Below are positions 36,416-49,471 of a stretch of 64,000 bases of DNA, in pieces; position 1 is the stretch's first letter, and the number at the start of each line of letters is the position of its first letter. Made by a program: the position numbers and the translations under genes. The notes under the pieces are model-generated. The model made no database searches and was not told the origin of the DNA. It saw only the letters and a program-made list of their open reading frames with translations. Source of the DNA: Trochalopteron elliotii (Eukaryota; Chordata; Aves; Passeriformes; Leiothrichidae); contig JANPWX010000548.1 of assembly GCA_024734555.1 (NCBI GenBank), positions 491,842 through 555,841 on the forward strand, read 5' to 3'.

Positions 36416-39400
36416 GGCAGAGATAAATCCCTCCAGGCAAAGCAATCACTAGATAGGAAAACAATATCCTGAAAATAAAATACCCCAGATAAGAAAACAT
36501 AAATGCAGGTAGAAAAATCCAATGCAGCCTTGGATGTCAGGGCTGTATTAACAAGGCTTGCTTTCCAGAGATCAAAGGACACTGATCCTTCTGCCAGATC
36601 AGTCCTTACAGAGAGGAGAGGGAGGATTTTCTTAAGTCAGGTAAGAAAGAAAAAAGACACAGCAATAGGAGTCCTGTTTGCATTTCTCTGTCTAAATTCC
36701 TCACTGTTTTCAAGCATTTTGAGATTTACAGTTCAAGATCTGCTGTTCTTCATGCAGCTTTTCCAATGACTGTTCTTGTTTGATTCCCAACTGAAACATA
36801 AAAGAATCCTTTTGCCAAAAGCATGTTTCTCTGGGGATCATTCTTGCTCAAACACGTTTGTCTCTGAGCCTCCCATTTAACCATGCTGGTAGGAGTGCAG
36901 GTCATAAAGCTACTGAATTTCTTTATAAAATAACAAAAATAATATTTTCTTAAGGGAATACCTATGGGGAATTTTTAGTTTATCCCTTTATCCTTTTTAT
37001 TCTGCACTTTGGATTTATTAGGAAATAATAAATGTTCTGAGAAGAGTCATACCTGAGCCTTTTCCATCTCCTGTCCCATCCAACACACTTGGAGCCCATG
37101 GATGCAGCCATAGAGCCTGAAGTAACCACAAGAGAGATCATTGTGGGCCTTTTTTATTTCTGAATGATGGCAAATGGTTGGACTGCTTTGCCAAGGTTTA
37201 TCTTGTAGGGTGGGACTCCACATCCTCCAGTGGGGACCAGGCTCCAAAGAATTCAGATGTGGCAGCAATTTGATTAATCTGGTAACCATAACAACCATAA
37301 TCCTCACTGCAGGACTCTAAAATACTTGTCTTGCTCCTTTTTCTTCCTAAAAACACTTTAGCTCAAGGAAGATTGGGGTTTGCTGAGGTTTGGGGAGCAC
37401 AGAAGGGCACAAATTGAAATGAGGAGGGTGATTAAGGTTAGAATTAAAAGAGGATAATGGATAATGAATAATTAACCAGGATACACAGGCCTGTACAAAT
37501 ATCAGAACAAAACACATCCTTTGGTCCTGCAGAAAATGAGATATTAAATACCCCAAGAGGCATGTTGGAACACCTAAAGGAACAGCTTAGGAAGTTAGGC
37601 ACTTTTCTGTTAAATCACCTTGTCATGTTTATAGCTCCCCAAAGCCCTCCTTAAATATGGTAATAGGAGTCTGACTAGTCTGACTTTGTCATTTTAATTA
37701 AAAGCTCTATTCCTCATGGCAGGAGTGAGTAAAAAAAAATACAATTCCCACTGCAACCCCATGGAAAATATGAATGCCTTCTTCTATAAAATTGTATATG
37801 AATGGCACAGCTTAGGGATTGGTCTGGCCTATGTTCCATATGTAAACATCCATAATTCACCTTCAAAAATAGAATTTAGTGGCAGATTCATTTTGTTAAC
37901 GTAAAAAAAAAACAACCATGAACCCTTTTTCACCCTCAGAGAACTTTTGTTTTTCACCCTAGAAGATTTTTCATCCAGAAATTTCCAAGGTTTCCAGCAT
38001 TAAAAATCAACTGAAGCTGCCCATTTTATAAGAAAGTCTCCACTAGTTTCAAATTTGTTTTCAGGACTTTATTCTGCTTGAAATTGTCAGATTTTTTCCA
38101 AACTGTGAGTTACCCATTAAAGAGAAAATCCAGCTTCCAGCCTGTTCCAACAAACCACATGATTGTGCAGAATATAATAGCTGGAGTCCATATCCTTACA
38201 TTTCTCAAACAAGTCCAAACCCACAGATTGCCAGGCATGGCAGATAGATCACACAGCCACCAAACTCATTCCCACTATCTGGATCACAGCTTGTACAACT
38301 TAATTCAGCCTTTGTCAAACCTGGAGAACTCCCTCAACAGCCACAAAATCTAGTTTACACCTATTTACAAAAAAAAAATAAAAGTCACTCTGGCACACAC
38401 ACCAAGGGAGAACAAACCTTATCAGTCATTAAAGATATAATTTTCCTAAGTGATTGCTGGCAGCTGATGCTGCCCTTTCAAAGGGCAGAGATACTTATCT
38501 GAATAACTACCTGTAGCCAGCTCTGCACACTCATCTCTTGCTGTATGTTAACCAGCTTGTCCCTGTCCTGTTTGGTGCTTGCAGAGAGGACTGGAGTATT
38601 TTCAGATCCTTTTCATCCAGCTGAGCAGTTCCATTGTCTCCCGGGTGCTCCTGTGAACCTGAGAGGTCTCAGGTTGGAATTGTCATGCAATGATGGGTCA
38701 AGAATTCTCTCGAGGGAAGAAATCAACACTCTGAGGGTTCAGAGGACAACAGCAGAGATCAACAACAACTCTGGCTAAGAGGGGTGAGAGTCATGATGAT
38801 TTTGCAGTAAATGTCTCTACCTGCAGAGGACAAAGGGCAGCTCACACCCTGTAATGTTTTTGCTGCTCCGAAAATAAGGATGTGCAGACACTGCCTCTCC
38901 AACCCAAGCTGTGAACTGCCGCACCTTGTTCAGGTGAGGGACAAAGGGACAGACAGAAACTACCTTTTCCAAGAAGAAGAGTCAAAAAATGAACACTAGA
39001 GCAATAACCACACAAATACCTTTCTTTAGGCAGCCCAGCCCATGAGGTTGCAGTCCAGATATAGATATGTATTTGTTTCCTAGAGCAGGCTGTAAGAAAA
39101 GATCCATCAGCATCATTCCCTTGTCTCTTGAGCTCCCCATAAACACTCATGCTCTTTATTAATTCATTTCCTTTGTTGTTATTTATTAAAACTTTATTCT
39201 ACTCTGATTTCAGATGTTACTCCACAGCAAACCTCTTCCCATGAATCTGTAGGTTTCCTTAGTTCACAGTAAAACCCTTAAATAAAATATTTAAGGAAAA
39301 AAATAATAATGAAAAATTAAATAAGATAGCCTCAAAAATCATATAGAATTATGTGTAGGTATGAAATGAGTTCAGATATAGGCTGGGATTTCTGAGAAAG

Positions 39401-40299
39401 GCTGTCTCTGTAGGCAAGCAAATCTGCCTGCCTTTGATCAAATTCTCTGGGGGGTTTAGAGTGGGCAGATCAGTTTCTCCATCACGTGTTTATCCAGTAA
39501 ACACTCAGTTTCTTGTAATAAAAATTAAGCCTAATTGAAAAGCAAACCCAAATATCTTTATGAGATGAAAGACATTTTTTTCTCTTGCAAACCAGTCCAC
39601 CACTGTCAGAAATGCAAATCCTTCTTCCATGGAGAAAGTCTCCAGGGGTGGCTGCCAGAGGGCTCCATGACACATCCAGGAGGGAGTGTGGTGAATCCCT
39701 GCAGCACTCCTGGTGCCCAAGAGCCAAGGAAGGAACAGCCCAGCTTTGCTCACAGTCGAGGATCACAAGTGTGGAAGTCACCTCTAGAGTGAGGTGTTCT
39801 GATCTTTGCATTTTTCTTCTCCTCAGGTCTTCAGATAAGAGCACAAGTCCCACAAAGCTTTGCTGCCTCTTGTTCACTGCTGTCCCACAGGGCTTGGCCA
39901 TTCTTTATAAAGAGAATGTTAACAAAATCTGACATTTGGCTGCAAGAAATTTATTCACTTCAACACCTTGAATATGGGTTTTCTCTCTCTTCAGAGGGCA
40001 CAGGAGGTAGAAGCACACTTTGCTTTCTGATGTTACATCAATCTTCTTTCACCAAGCAGTTCTGGAGACACCTGGAAATGAAGCCTGTGGCTGCAAACAC
40101 TGTGCAAGAGAATATCTATTTTCACTTTGATAGCATTAAGAACTAAGACATTTTTGTGAGAGGACACAGTAGAAATCCTTGGAGAAATCCAGAGACTAGT
40201 TCTTAGGCTTGGAAAAACAGACTTGGAAGAATAGCAAGGAATTGTTTCAACGAGACTATGAAAATTTTCAGAGTGGTCCCAGCCAAATCTAGACCTCTT
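36416..40299. other. Intergenic, no gene seen
   Basis: A TTAATTAAAA-rich stretch near 37660-37720 looks like possible conserved noncoding sequence. Overlapping ORFs near 39482-39932 occur on both strands and share no domain. Confidence 0.35.
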
Positions 40300-40500
40300 T
40301 TAAATCCCCACAGGGATGGTGGCTGTTTTAATGCCCTGAACAGCCTGTTCCAGTGCTTGACAACCCTTTCACTGAATAAATTTTTCCTGCTACCCAATCT
40401 AAACCTCTCTTGTCAGAACTTGAGGCCATTTTTGTCCTGTCACTTGTGACTGACCTGCACCACACTACAGTCTCCTTCCAGGTACTTGTGACAGCCAGTG
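40300..40500 (-). mobile_element. CR1 LINE fragment, minus orientation
   Basis: On the plus strand, the blocks GAACAGCCTGTTCCAGTGC, CAACCCTTTCACTGAATAAA, CCAATCTAAACCTCTCTTG and CTTGAGGCCATTTTTGTCC, ending TCCTTCCAGGTACTTGTGAC, follow the reverse complement of the CR1 3' portion. The homology may begin about 30 bp earlier. The long minus-strand ORF across this region (40328-40879) is partly CR1 and is not a gene. Confidence 0.85.
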
Positions 40501-43500
40501 GAAGAACCCTTTTTTGCATTATATATCCTTTTAATACACTCTTGGCAGAGCCAGCACTCACTGGCAGAACAATAACACAGCCAGACAGGAAAAGAAATAT
40601 GTAATAGTTGCAGGTGCAATAGAAAAGCCACTGAAGTTTGAAATTAGTACTGCATTCAATCAGTGGAACCCAAAGAGAGCACTGAATATATAAGTTTCTG
40701 TTTTCATAAGAGCTCTTCATTAAAATGAAGATCACATAGTTTGGAATTTGCTCTATGATAAACAGATCAGGATTTGTGACATGGTATCTAATTTGCAGCC
40801 AACTAATGAAGCCAAAACATTTGAGGCTTAAGAGTGACTGTGGGGAATGCTGAGGGCTGTAGGTTTTGGGTTTTAACAAATACTTTCATCATCACATCCC
40901 CTTCAACACCCCATTTTTCACTATCTCCATTGCCTTTCTTACAGAATTTGCTAAATCACTAATGGACAAAAAAACATCCCTAGGTCCAGGCTGGGCATTG
41001 CAAACTTTTCCTCCTCCCGTTAGTCAGAATTTTCTATAGTTGAGTTTTCCTCACATTTCAGGATATTTATTTTTAAATTAATCCAGCAGGTGTTGTGAAA
41101 ATAATTATGAATAGCAAATGGCTTCATTGAACCAATTTGGCTCCCTTGATGGCCAGAAGCAGATTGTGCCCACCCTAGAGAAAGGTTTCTTCCAGCACAG
41201 TTACGGCCACAGAAATTAAACATTCTGGTCAGAAATGCCCTTGTTGCCCAGCAAGGCAGGCACCCACAGGTTGGATTCTGTCTCACACAATGTTCTTCTT
41301 CCCAGATGTTCTTTTATTTCTCTGCAATTGATTTTCAGGGTGATGATGAGGGCAGGAAACTGTTTCAGGGTGCACTTGGAATAACAGAAGCACCAAGGGT
41401 TGGATCTTATAATCTCTATTTTTAATAACCTTCAGGCTCAACACAGGGAGGAGAGCTGAGCTGGGCACTGTTGGGAGTTCTTGCATTTGCAGACTCTATC
41501 ACTGATTGAAAAATCAAAAGCAGAAACTCAATAGACCCTCCTCAACCTATGGGTGGACAATTAAATAATCCCAAGAATTCTGCCAGGAAGTGAACTTGTC
41601 ACATGCAGCCACCTGCTGCCTTTTTCTACTCTCATTTCTACTGAAGCTGCAGGTTCCTATAATTATCTAAGTGAATAACTTAATGATAAATTCCACTCCA
41701 TCTCTGACAGCTGAATAATTCAGGAGAATTTTAATAGGGAACAATAAAACAGACTTTTAAAAAATTCACTTTGGTTCCATCTCAGCTTTAATTAAGTCAG
41801 TTCTGGAAAGATCCAAGTTCTAAAGGTCACTGAAAGACATTGGCAAATTCATCAACTACAATAAAATCTAAAAAAACCCAAAAAACCCAAAAAAACCACC
41901 AAAAAACAAAAACCAAAAAACCCATAGGTTCAGTTTCAACACTCTAAGGTAACCTTAAAGGAAACTGTATGTTATGACCAAAGTATTCCTATATATTAGT
42001 TTGAAATGTAGAAACTACCTAGGGTTAATTGTAAAACGAGTACTTCTGGTTTTAAACTGCATTTGCAATACATTTGCTTTAGCCAAAGTACATGATATTG
42101 TTTTTCAATTAGTGACCAAAACTTCATAAATAAAGATTTTTTTCAGGGTTTTGGGGTGAACTTTGGAGAACAATTTATGCCCAAACAAATAAAACAAGAA
42201 AGTTTTGTTTTCAAGTCATCACTGAGACAAGCAAACAAGAACATTCTGCTTGGAGTCAGCCTACAAAATTGTTTGACTTGACAGGCTGTTAAAACCCATT
42301 TACCAACATTTCTGTTGGATCAAAATTTAAATAAGGGAAACTGTTCAATGAAAGTCAATGTTTCAAATAAAAAAAGAAGTCAGTGCCTCCAAATAACAAA
42401 ATGATTGTTTTTCCCCCCAGCTGAAACAATTCACTAACCTTTCTCCAAATTCACAGTGCACATTGATTTTTTGGAGTCGGTTCCCTCTGTTGAACCCTTC
42501 ACCAGATCAAGTTAAAACCTGTCAAGCCAGTGGAGTCTCCTGCAACCATTAAACAGATAATTAAAATATTCATCTGCTGCTCAGTATGGTTGTTACAGAG
42601 ATAAGCTAACAGGGGTGCACTCCTGGCTGACCAGACTTTAGGCAATGACAAGTGTTCATGAAAATAAATGAATATATTTAGAATGATTTTACATATATGT
42701 TTATGGGAGATATTCACTGCACCTGCTCTCATGGAATGGGACTGCACTTAGCAAAAATCCTCTGGAATCACATTTTCAACCTAAATGGATTAGTACCTAA
42801 ATTTATTACCTTCTTAGTTCAGATTGGACAGGAGCAGAGCTGCTGTCCCACAGGAAAATTCATCATCCCAAATCATCTCATCAGCCAGGGACAAGACAGA
42901 GTGCAGATCTCAAAGCAAATGCAGCTGTAGAGCACTCTAAGAAATGCTGCATGCCTGACTTCAGAAATATTCACTCTCCTTTTTCCAGATGAAGCAAGTT
43001 TCCAGCAGCTAAACAAGCCCTGGCTAATTTCCTGCTGTTGTGGAAATTGACTCCATATCCACATGCCTGGTGAAAATGTATTTTCTCCTTGTGACAACCC
43101 AAAGTCAGGGAAGGTCATTTACAAGTAATGACAATTTAATGTAAAAATGAAAGCAAACCTTGCACTGAATTTGCGCAATTTGGGGGTTGGGGACCTTCAG
43201 CCTGTTCCAAGAAGCAAGATTCCATGTAAATTCCAGTTAAGACAAGATTCTCCATCATCAGTGCCATCCAAAAAACCACTTGGGATTAGAAGCACAACAG
43301 AATCTGGAAAGCGTCGTGGCTGATCAGCCCTCCCTGCTAACCCTCACACACCTGCTGATTTCCACACCTCAGCCTTATCTGCCTCTCCAGCAGGAGCCAG
43401 TCACAGCCTGTGTGCAAAGGCTGTGGGCCATTTATCACCCTGCAGTCTTTTCTTCTTTTCATCTTTTCATCAGTTCTTCTCCCTTGGATGGAGGGATGCT

Positions 43501-43556
43501 GAACCTGCCTGGGGCTCCAGCAAGGACCGTGCACCAGCCCCAGCCTGCACAGGGGG
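40501..43556. other. Intergenic, low-complexity A/C tract at 41866-41925
   Basis: An A-rich tract with CCC and CC interruptions occupies 41866-41925. The rest is AT-rich DNA with short ORFs and no recognised repeat. GC content rises after about 43280 towards the minisatellite. Confidence 0.4.
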
Positions 43557-43890
43557 AGCTGCTGTCACCACGAAGGTGTTCTGTTGTCACCACAAAGGTG
43601 AGCTCTTATCCCCACAAATGTGTTCTGCTGTCCCCACGAAGGTGAGCTGTTGTTGTCCTCACAAATGTGTTCCGTTGTCACCATGAAGGTGAGCTGCTGT
43701 CACCACAAATGTGTTCTCTTGTCACCAAGGTGAGCTGTTGTCCTCACAAAAGTGTTCTATTGTCCCCACAAATGTGTTCTGTTGTCACCACGAAGGTGAG
43801 CTGCTGTCACCATAAAGGTGAGCACTTATTCCCACAAATGTGTTCTATTGTCCCCACAAATGTGTTCTCTTGTCACCACAAAGGTGCTTT
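43557..43890 (+). repeat. Minisatellite of about 15 units, 20-24 bp each
   Basis: About fifteen imperfect units alternate between two forms. One contains TGTCACCACGAAGGTGAGC and the other TGTCCCCACAAATGTGTTC. The unit length varies from 20 to 24 bp, so no reading frame is preserved for long, although several ORFs run across it. Six units carry AAGGTGAGC, a match to the vertebrate 5' splice-site consensus, with GT at 43598, 43642, 43689, 43730, 43796 and 43818. The array sits in a locally GC-rich region directly before an exon-like ORF. Confidence 0.9.
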
Positions 43891-44126
43891 CTGCTCCCAT
43901 GAAGGCAAGCCCATGGGCACAAGCCAGCAGCACGAATCCCTCCTTCTTCTCTGTTGTTCACCCCCTTTTTGGGAACTGACCCCAGCCTGCAGTGTGGTCC
44001 AGACAAGGTCTGCCCTCTGCACCTGCTGCTGAGAGAAAAGGGCTTGCCCACTTCACCAAAAAGCCAAGGAACAAAATCCCAGTCAGACCCAAAGCAGCAG
44101 GTGGGTGGTGTTAGCCAAGCCTAGAA

Positions 44127-44378
44127 ATGCAATGCCATGCTGCCACTTCAGCAATTCCAGAGGATGAAGATGAGGAGGAGGAGGTGGAGGAGGACGTGGA
44201 GAGCCCCATTCACCCTACCCAGCTCCCACCCATCCCCACAGCCCCAAGGAGAAACTGTCCCTCCTTGACCAGTTTGGTGCCACCACCAGATGCTCCCAGC
44301 AGGGGCATGAAGAAAACACCCCCAAAGAAGCTCTGTGCTGGTGCAGTGTCAGATCAGCCATTGGCACATTACAGGTAA
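44127..44378 (+). other. Exon-like ORF with acidic tract, unidentified
   Basis: An open frame encodes an acidic run (PEDEDEEEEVEEDVES), then a proline-rich segment, then a short basic stretch (MKKTPPKK). A possible acceptor CACTTCAG lies just before the acidic part (about 44149), and a consensus donor CAG|GTAAGC ends the open stretch at about 44373. This could be an exon of an uncharacterised transcript. The acidic run comes from a GAG/GAT-rich purine repeat, so chance is a serious alternative. I recognise no protein family. Confidence 0.22.
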
Positions 44379-47300
44379 GCCCTGGGTGATTATTTATGCA
44401 CAGCTGCACCACCTCATTTCCACAGACCTATCGTGGCTGTGGGGTCAAATTAGGGGAAAAGGCTCTTTGCATGCAGGATCCCCCAGGTGTGTGTACAGGC
44501 AAGACAAGAGAGCACCCAGCACAGCCAAGCAACTGGAAAAGTCCACAAAAAATGCAGAAGGGATGAGACTTAAATGAGATGCAAAGAAAAGAATAAATCT
44601 GTACAACTTCTCCTTGTGGGATTTACAGAAATACCAATTTGTCTTGCTTTCAGACTGAGATATCTCTTACTGCCAAAGGCCGTGGCTTTTTCTTGTTTGT
44701 TTTTAATAAGACCAGGGGTTTTTTTCAATGCCTACAAATCCAGACATACATTTTAATGTGAGATGTTCCCAACATTTTGTGAACTTGGACCATCACCTCA
44801 GAACCAGGGAGCAGCTCACTATCTCAAGTCTCCCTGCTTGAAAATGCTTCCCCTCACAGGTGAAGGGCAGCAGTCAAATCCCCTGCTTGGATTTGGACCC
44901 TCCACTGAGGGGGGTCCTCCAGTTTTTCTTGGCTTGCTTTGCTAGGGAGAAGAACACATCAATATTATGCCAGTCTTTGATTTCTGAGATATTACATCTC
45001 TTTGGCCCAAGCTGATGTTTTCATGTTAAGGGTGAGCAGATGATTTTGTCAAACACAAAGCTCAAGCTCAAGGAACCTGGGGCTAACCTGGGGCTTTGCT
45101 TTGAGCTAGGTTTCATTCCCAAGCTCAGCAAACAGCACATCTTGTATTCACTTTTTGCAGTTGCTCAAGAGCTCACTGGAACAGTGAAGACCTGGATGGG
45201 AGGGACAGAAACAAGCAGATGCAGAGCCATTGCCCATTTGTCTTCCCTTTGTAGTCTGCACCAGATGCCTGGAAGGAAAACACAAAGCAAACAAATATCA
45301 AACCTGATGTCTTTCATTCCCCTCCACACCCAGAGTTCACTCTTTGCTCTTTGGTCGCCTTGAGAGTCCTTCCCCCTCTCTTGAGGAATCCCCTCTAGAA
45401 TGAAGGTGAATAAATCTACTGCAGCAGAGCCAAGGCATGCACTGGTTACAGGCTGGCTGTTGACTTTTCTTCCCCTGCTGAATCCACTAGATCTGCACGA
45501 ACACCCACCCTGGTTCCAGCATCCCCCCCAGTTGCCAAGCATCTCACCAAGGCTGCACCCAGGGAAAGGAGCAGCAGCCCCAGATCTCCAGCTCAGGAAA
45601 GCTGTGCAGACTTCACAGAATGCAGAGGGCTTTCTACTGAAAGAAATGAGTGATGGCAAACCTATCTCCAAGTGCCACAGCCCAGAGAAATTCCTTAGGG
45701 CAGGAGGCAGATTCTTGCCCAGGGCACAGGACTCTTCACATCTCAGGAAGTGAGATGTCCTTCAGAGTCTCTTCCCCATTCCCAGCACAGAGATTGCTGA
45801 GCTGGCTCCTCTGCCTCACAGGGGACATGCCATAACTGACTTCATTCCCCAAAATACTGATTTTGAAGCCAGTTGGTACCAGAGCTTGACTTCATCAGCA
45901 CCACTCTCCTGGGTCTGTGCATGTCCATGCTGGGCACTGCCAATGTAAATGTCAGTGCAGCTCCTCCTCCCCCTCAGCATTCCCAGCCAGCTGCAATGGG
46001 CTGAGCTCACCTCCTCTGCTTCAGAAACAGAATTATCAGCATCAACATCAGTAACAGGAAGTTCTCCCTAAAGGATCAACATCTGACTCCTCACCAGCCT
46101 CAGACGCCTCACCCGTGTGACACAGCTCATTAATTGGGGCTCACGTGATGGCTGCAGGAGTTTCACCACACAGGTGAACCTGTGCAGAAACCTGGGACTT
46201 GCCAGCATTAAAGCTCACTAAAGGGCTCTCACAGGAATGTTTAACTAAAGCATCTCTGGCTCCTCTTGGAAATGTTTGTCTTCAGTGGAATCTGTGGGCA
46301 GGACCAAGCTCAGCTGTAGGTGATTTGTGCCTTACCTGGCTTTGGCCCACTGGGATGGGGATGTTTTTCTAAGCAGATGTTTTAAAGCCCAAGGACGGGG
46401 TTTGTCATACAGCAAAGCTGTTCCCCAGGCCAGTCCATAAAGGAGGATCACTCAGAACCTGTGGTGGAGCAGGGGGAAGAACACACAGAATCTCCCCAAA
46501 CATCCTCACATGTAGCTCCAGCCTTCCTGTGCTGGAAACAGCAAAGTCTGCAGCTGACTGAGGTACAACTTGGCAAAAGATGGAATTCCTAACAGTGAGC
46601 CAGTCTAGACATGGAGACATCTGGATATGTCACCTACAACCCTCCCAGCAGCTTCTTCCTGCAGTTCATATCACAAAAAGAAATTGCTCCTAGTTTTCCA
46701 GTCTCACTTCTAATCAGTCCCCCTCTCTCTCACTTCTGCTGCTACGTAAAAAAGGCCTTTTAACATCAAGAATCACCTCCAAGGCTTTAGCTTGCTCTAA
46801 TCAAGTCAGTTTTTCCATTAGATAAACAGGCATGTCTGCTTGACTCTGGCTGCCAGGCTGTTTTCTTGCCTCTGGTTCTTTTCTGCCCACACTTGACTTT
46901 TTCTCGTTCATTTTAAGCACTGGGATGGTGACCCTGCCAGGGGTACAGGCACAGGCACCACGTCCCCTCCCTGCTCCCACACAGTGCCTCCCTGCTCACT
47001 CACCCACATCTCCAGCCTTTTCTGCCATCTAGTTTGCATCCTGATTAGCAAGACAAAACAAAAGATACCAGCAAAAAAAAATAAGTACTGAGTGGCTCCT
47101 GTGCATCTCAGCACACTTCTCTGCTTTCTAGCAATTCATCTCAATATTAGAAACAAAGTACTAATGCCCATCATCCCATCAGTAATTGCCTTAATCTGAT
47201 CAAAATTCCTGCACTTATCAATCACTACAAGCTCTCATTACCCTTTTCTCTTTCTGCTCTGTTATCCCAGAGGCATCTCCACCACCAACATGAAAAATTT

Positions 47301-49417
47301 TCTTTTATTCAGAGGGCCTGTAAAGGATCTGTAAATCAGAGCTACCAATTTACTAAACATGCAGCAAAATCACATTTTTTTCCCTGGTCCCAGAATCAAC
47401 CACCTCTGAGTGATTCCAGTGATAAATTAAACTTCATATCTTATGTGCAAGCCAGTGAAAATTGTTTTCCACTTGAATAGATGCACAAAGAGGTGTAAAA
47501 AGCCAATACATGCCATTCACACAGCAACAGGTATTTCCAAGGACTCCTGCTTTCAATTAATGGCTTGAGCAGAACACCCTAGCCAGGAAGAAAGAGTGTT
47601 ACCCAAATAAGTGCTGTAGTCAAATTGCCGGAAAATTGGAGAAGTTTAGGAATATTTATTTTGGTGAATTGTAATCCTGAAGGAGCCAGTGTAAGATGCC
47701 AACCTGTAAATAGCCTTCCTTCAAGCAGTGAGTGAAGTCTTTTAAGAACTTTTAGGCACGGTAAAGGTGAGGTCTGCAGCATCTGCTGCTCACAGGGCAA
47801 AGGAGAAGGAATGCAGCACCCTCAGCAGTCTGTGGTTCAGCGCCTTGTTGGGATTCTGTGAGTCTGTCTTCGCAGGGAAAGGCTTAGCAACAATAAAAAC
47901 AAATTTTCCTGAAGCCTGTCCTGAACAGCAGCCGCTGATGCATGACTTTAGATGGTTTTACCTTGGCTGCAGCAACGAGCCCCAGGGCAGGGATGGGGGT
48001 GTGACAGTGCAGACCTGGGAGAAACGCAGAAGAACAGAGAGAACAGCACAAAATCTAAATAGAGGAGAGACAACGGAAATGACCCATTCCCAGACAGCCC
48101 AGAAACTGAATTCCTGCCATCAAAAGGCATCCCTGATCTCTTAGTGCATTAAAGGATTCGGCAGTCCTTGCAATCGCCTAAGCGTTTAAAGGTTAATTGC
48201 AAACCAGGATCTCTCAGTGAAGTTATGTCAGGGAATAAAGGTTTCAGGAAATTCAACCGCTGTAATTAAGAGATTGATATCACAGATTCACCTCTTCCAG
48301 AGCTTTGTGCAGTGCCTAACACTGACTCCTCCGTTTTTCTCTGGGATTCAGAACATGAAAAGGTACATGTCTCTGTGAGGCTGAAGGCTTCAAAATTCAG
48401 CTGATCATTTCTTCTGGGTCTAATTACTAAACCCAGGGCTGTATGGGAAGACTCCAGACATTTCTTTAAAACTCCTGGATGGACAACAGCACCCCAGATA
48501 CAAATATTATCATCTTCTTTCTTGGGGCCTTTTTGTTAAGAGTTTTACATTTGCTTCTCCTGCAGACATTCAAATTCCCATAGTGACCCACAAAGGGCTA
48601 TGCCATGAAAAGCATGTTTCTGTTTCTGGTGTGACTGCTCTGAGACCCTTGCCTGGGATTGAGGAAAAGGGGGAAGATGTAAAAAAGCTTCTGGATGTGA
48701 CACCAGGAATGGTTGGGCGTGACAGATAAGAGTGTAAGAAGCTGATGAGCCTTACAGACAGCACGGAAAGGAAGGTCTGTGTTCAGGGGTAGTGGCAGAG
48801 GAGTCATGTGGGGAATAGCCAAATTTTCACATAATTGAAGGACTGAGTTGCTGGTGGGGAGCAGAGCCAGCATTGCCCAGGTAATCAATCACATCTGGGC
48901 CATCAGCTGCAGGGCTGGCAACCCTGACACCCACCAGCAGAGCTGGATAACAATTCCATGCCCTAGCCCTGCCAGATCATCAGCTCCTTCATTTAGTGTC
49001 CAGCCCATTTCATACACAGGGTTCTGAGAAGAGTGTTCAGGAGCAAAGCAGACAAAAACCACCTCATCTGCAGATTATCTACCTCCTTGAAAAACTAGAA
49101 AATGCTCTCCTAATCAACTGGTGTCTCACAGCTCAAAGGCTCCTGTTTCAGGACAGTGATTTTCCTCATGGAACGAGGTAAGAACAGGCTGACATGTGGG
49201 GCTGGCATCCCAGATTCAGAATTTATTCTCTCTGGATCAGTCTCTTTCCAAAGCCAAAGTCCATTAATAGAACAAAAAGAGATGCCCAAAAAAGGAAAAG
49301 GGAAGCAGACAAAAAAACAGCTCTTAGCCAAGCATACAGGATCACTTGGACTAAGCTGGAGTAGTTAAAGCCCAGTTTTTCCCCTGCTGCCTTTACACAA
49401 GTGCCCAGCAGGGACCG
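44379..49417. other. Intergenic, GC somewhat higher, no gene recognised
   Basis: Medium-length ORFs overlap on both strands (for example 45165-45671 minus against 45400-45753 plus), which is typical of moderately GC-rich noncoding DNA. A stretch at about 48145-48290 with GGTTAATTGC and TGTAATTAAGAG motifs looks like a conserved noncoding element. ORF 47767-48144 has no recognisable domain. Confidence 0.35.
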
Positions 49418-49471
49418 GAGAGGTGGTGGATGCCCCATCCCTGAAACATTCCAGGCCAGGTTGGATGAGGT
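49418..49471 (+). mobile_element. Short CR1 LINE fragment
   Basis: GAGAGGTGGTGGATGCCCC, then TCCCTGAAACATTCCAGGCC and AGGTTGGATGAGG, is the familiar core of CR1 3' ends. The fragment is about 54 bp. Confidence 0.75.

Noticed and set aside
40328..40879. 183-codon minus-strand ORF
   Set aside because: Its 3' half runs through a CR1 fragment and the rest is AT-rich with no motif, so it is a repeat by-product.
43280..44032. Plus-strand ORFs of 87-121 codons with repeated His/Cys/Ser-Pro patterns
   Set aside because: The apparent repeats such as CSVVTTKVS come from the minisatellite. Unit lengths vary and shift the frame, so a zinc-finger or metal-binding protein is not supported.
45165..45671. 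168-codon minus-strand ORF
   Set aside because: It overlaps plus-strand ORFs of similar length in a GC-richer region, shows no domain or signal peptide, and has no clear splice context.
47767..48144. 125-codon plus-strand ORF
   Set aside because: It has no domain and unremarkable composition, and it overlaps a minus-strand ORF. It looks like chance.
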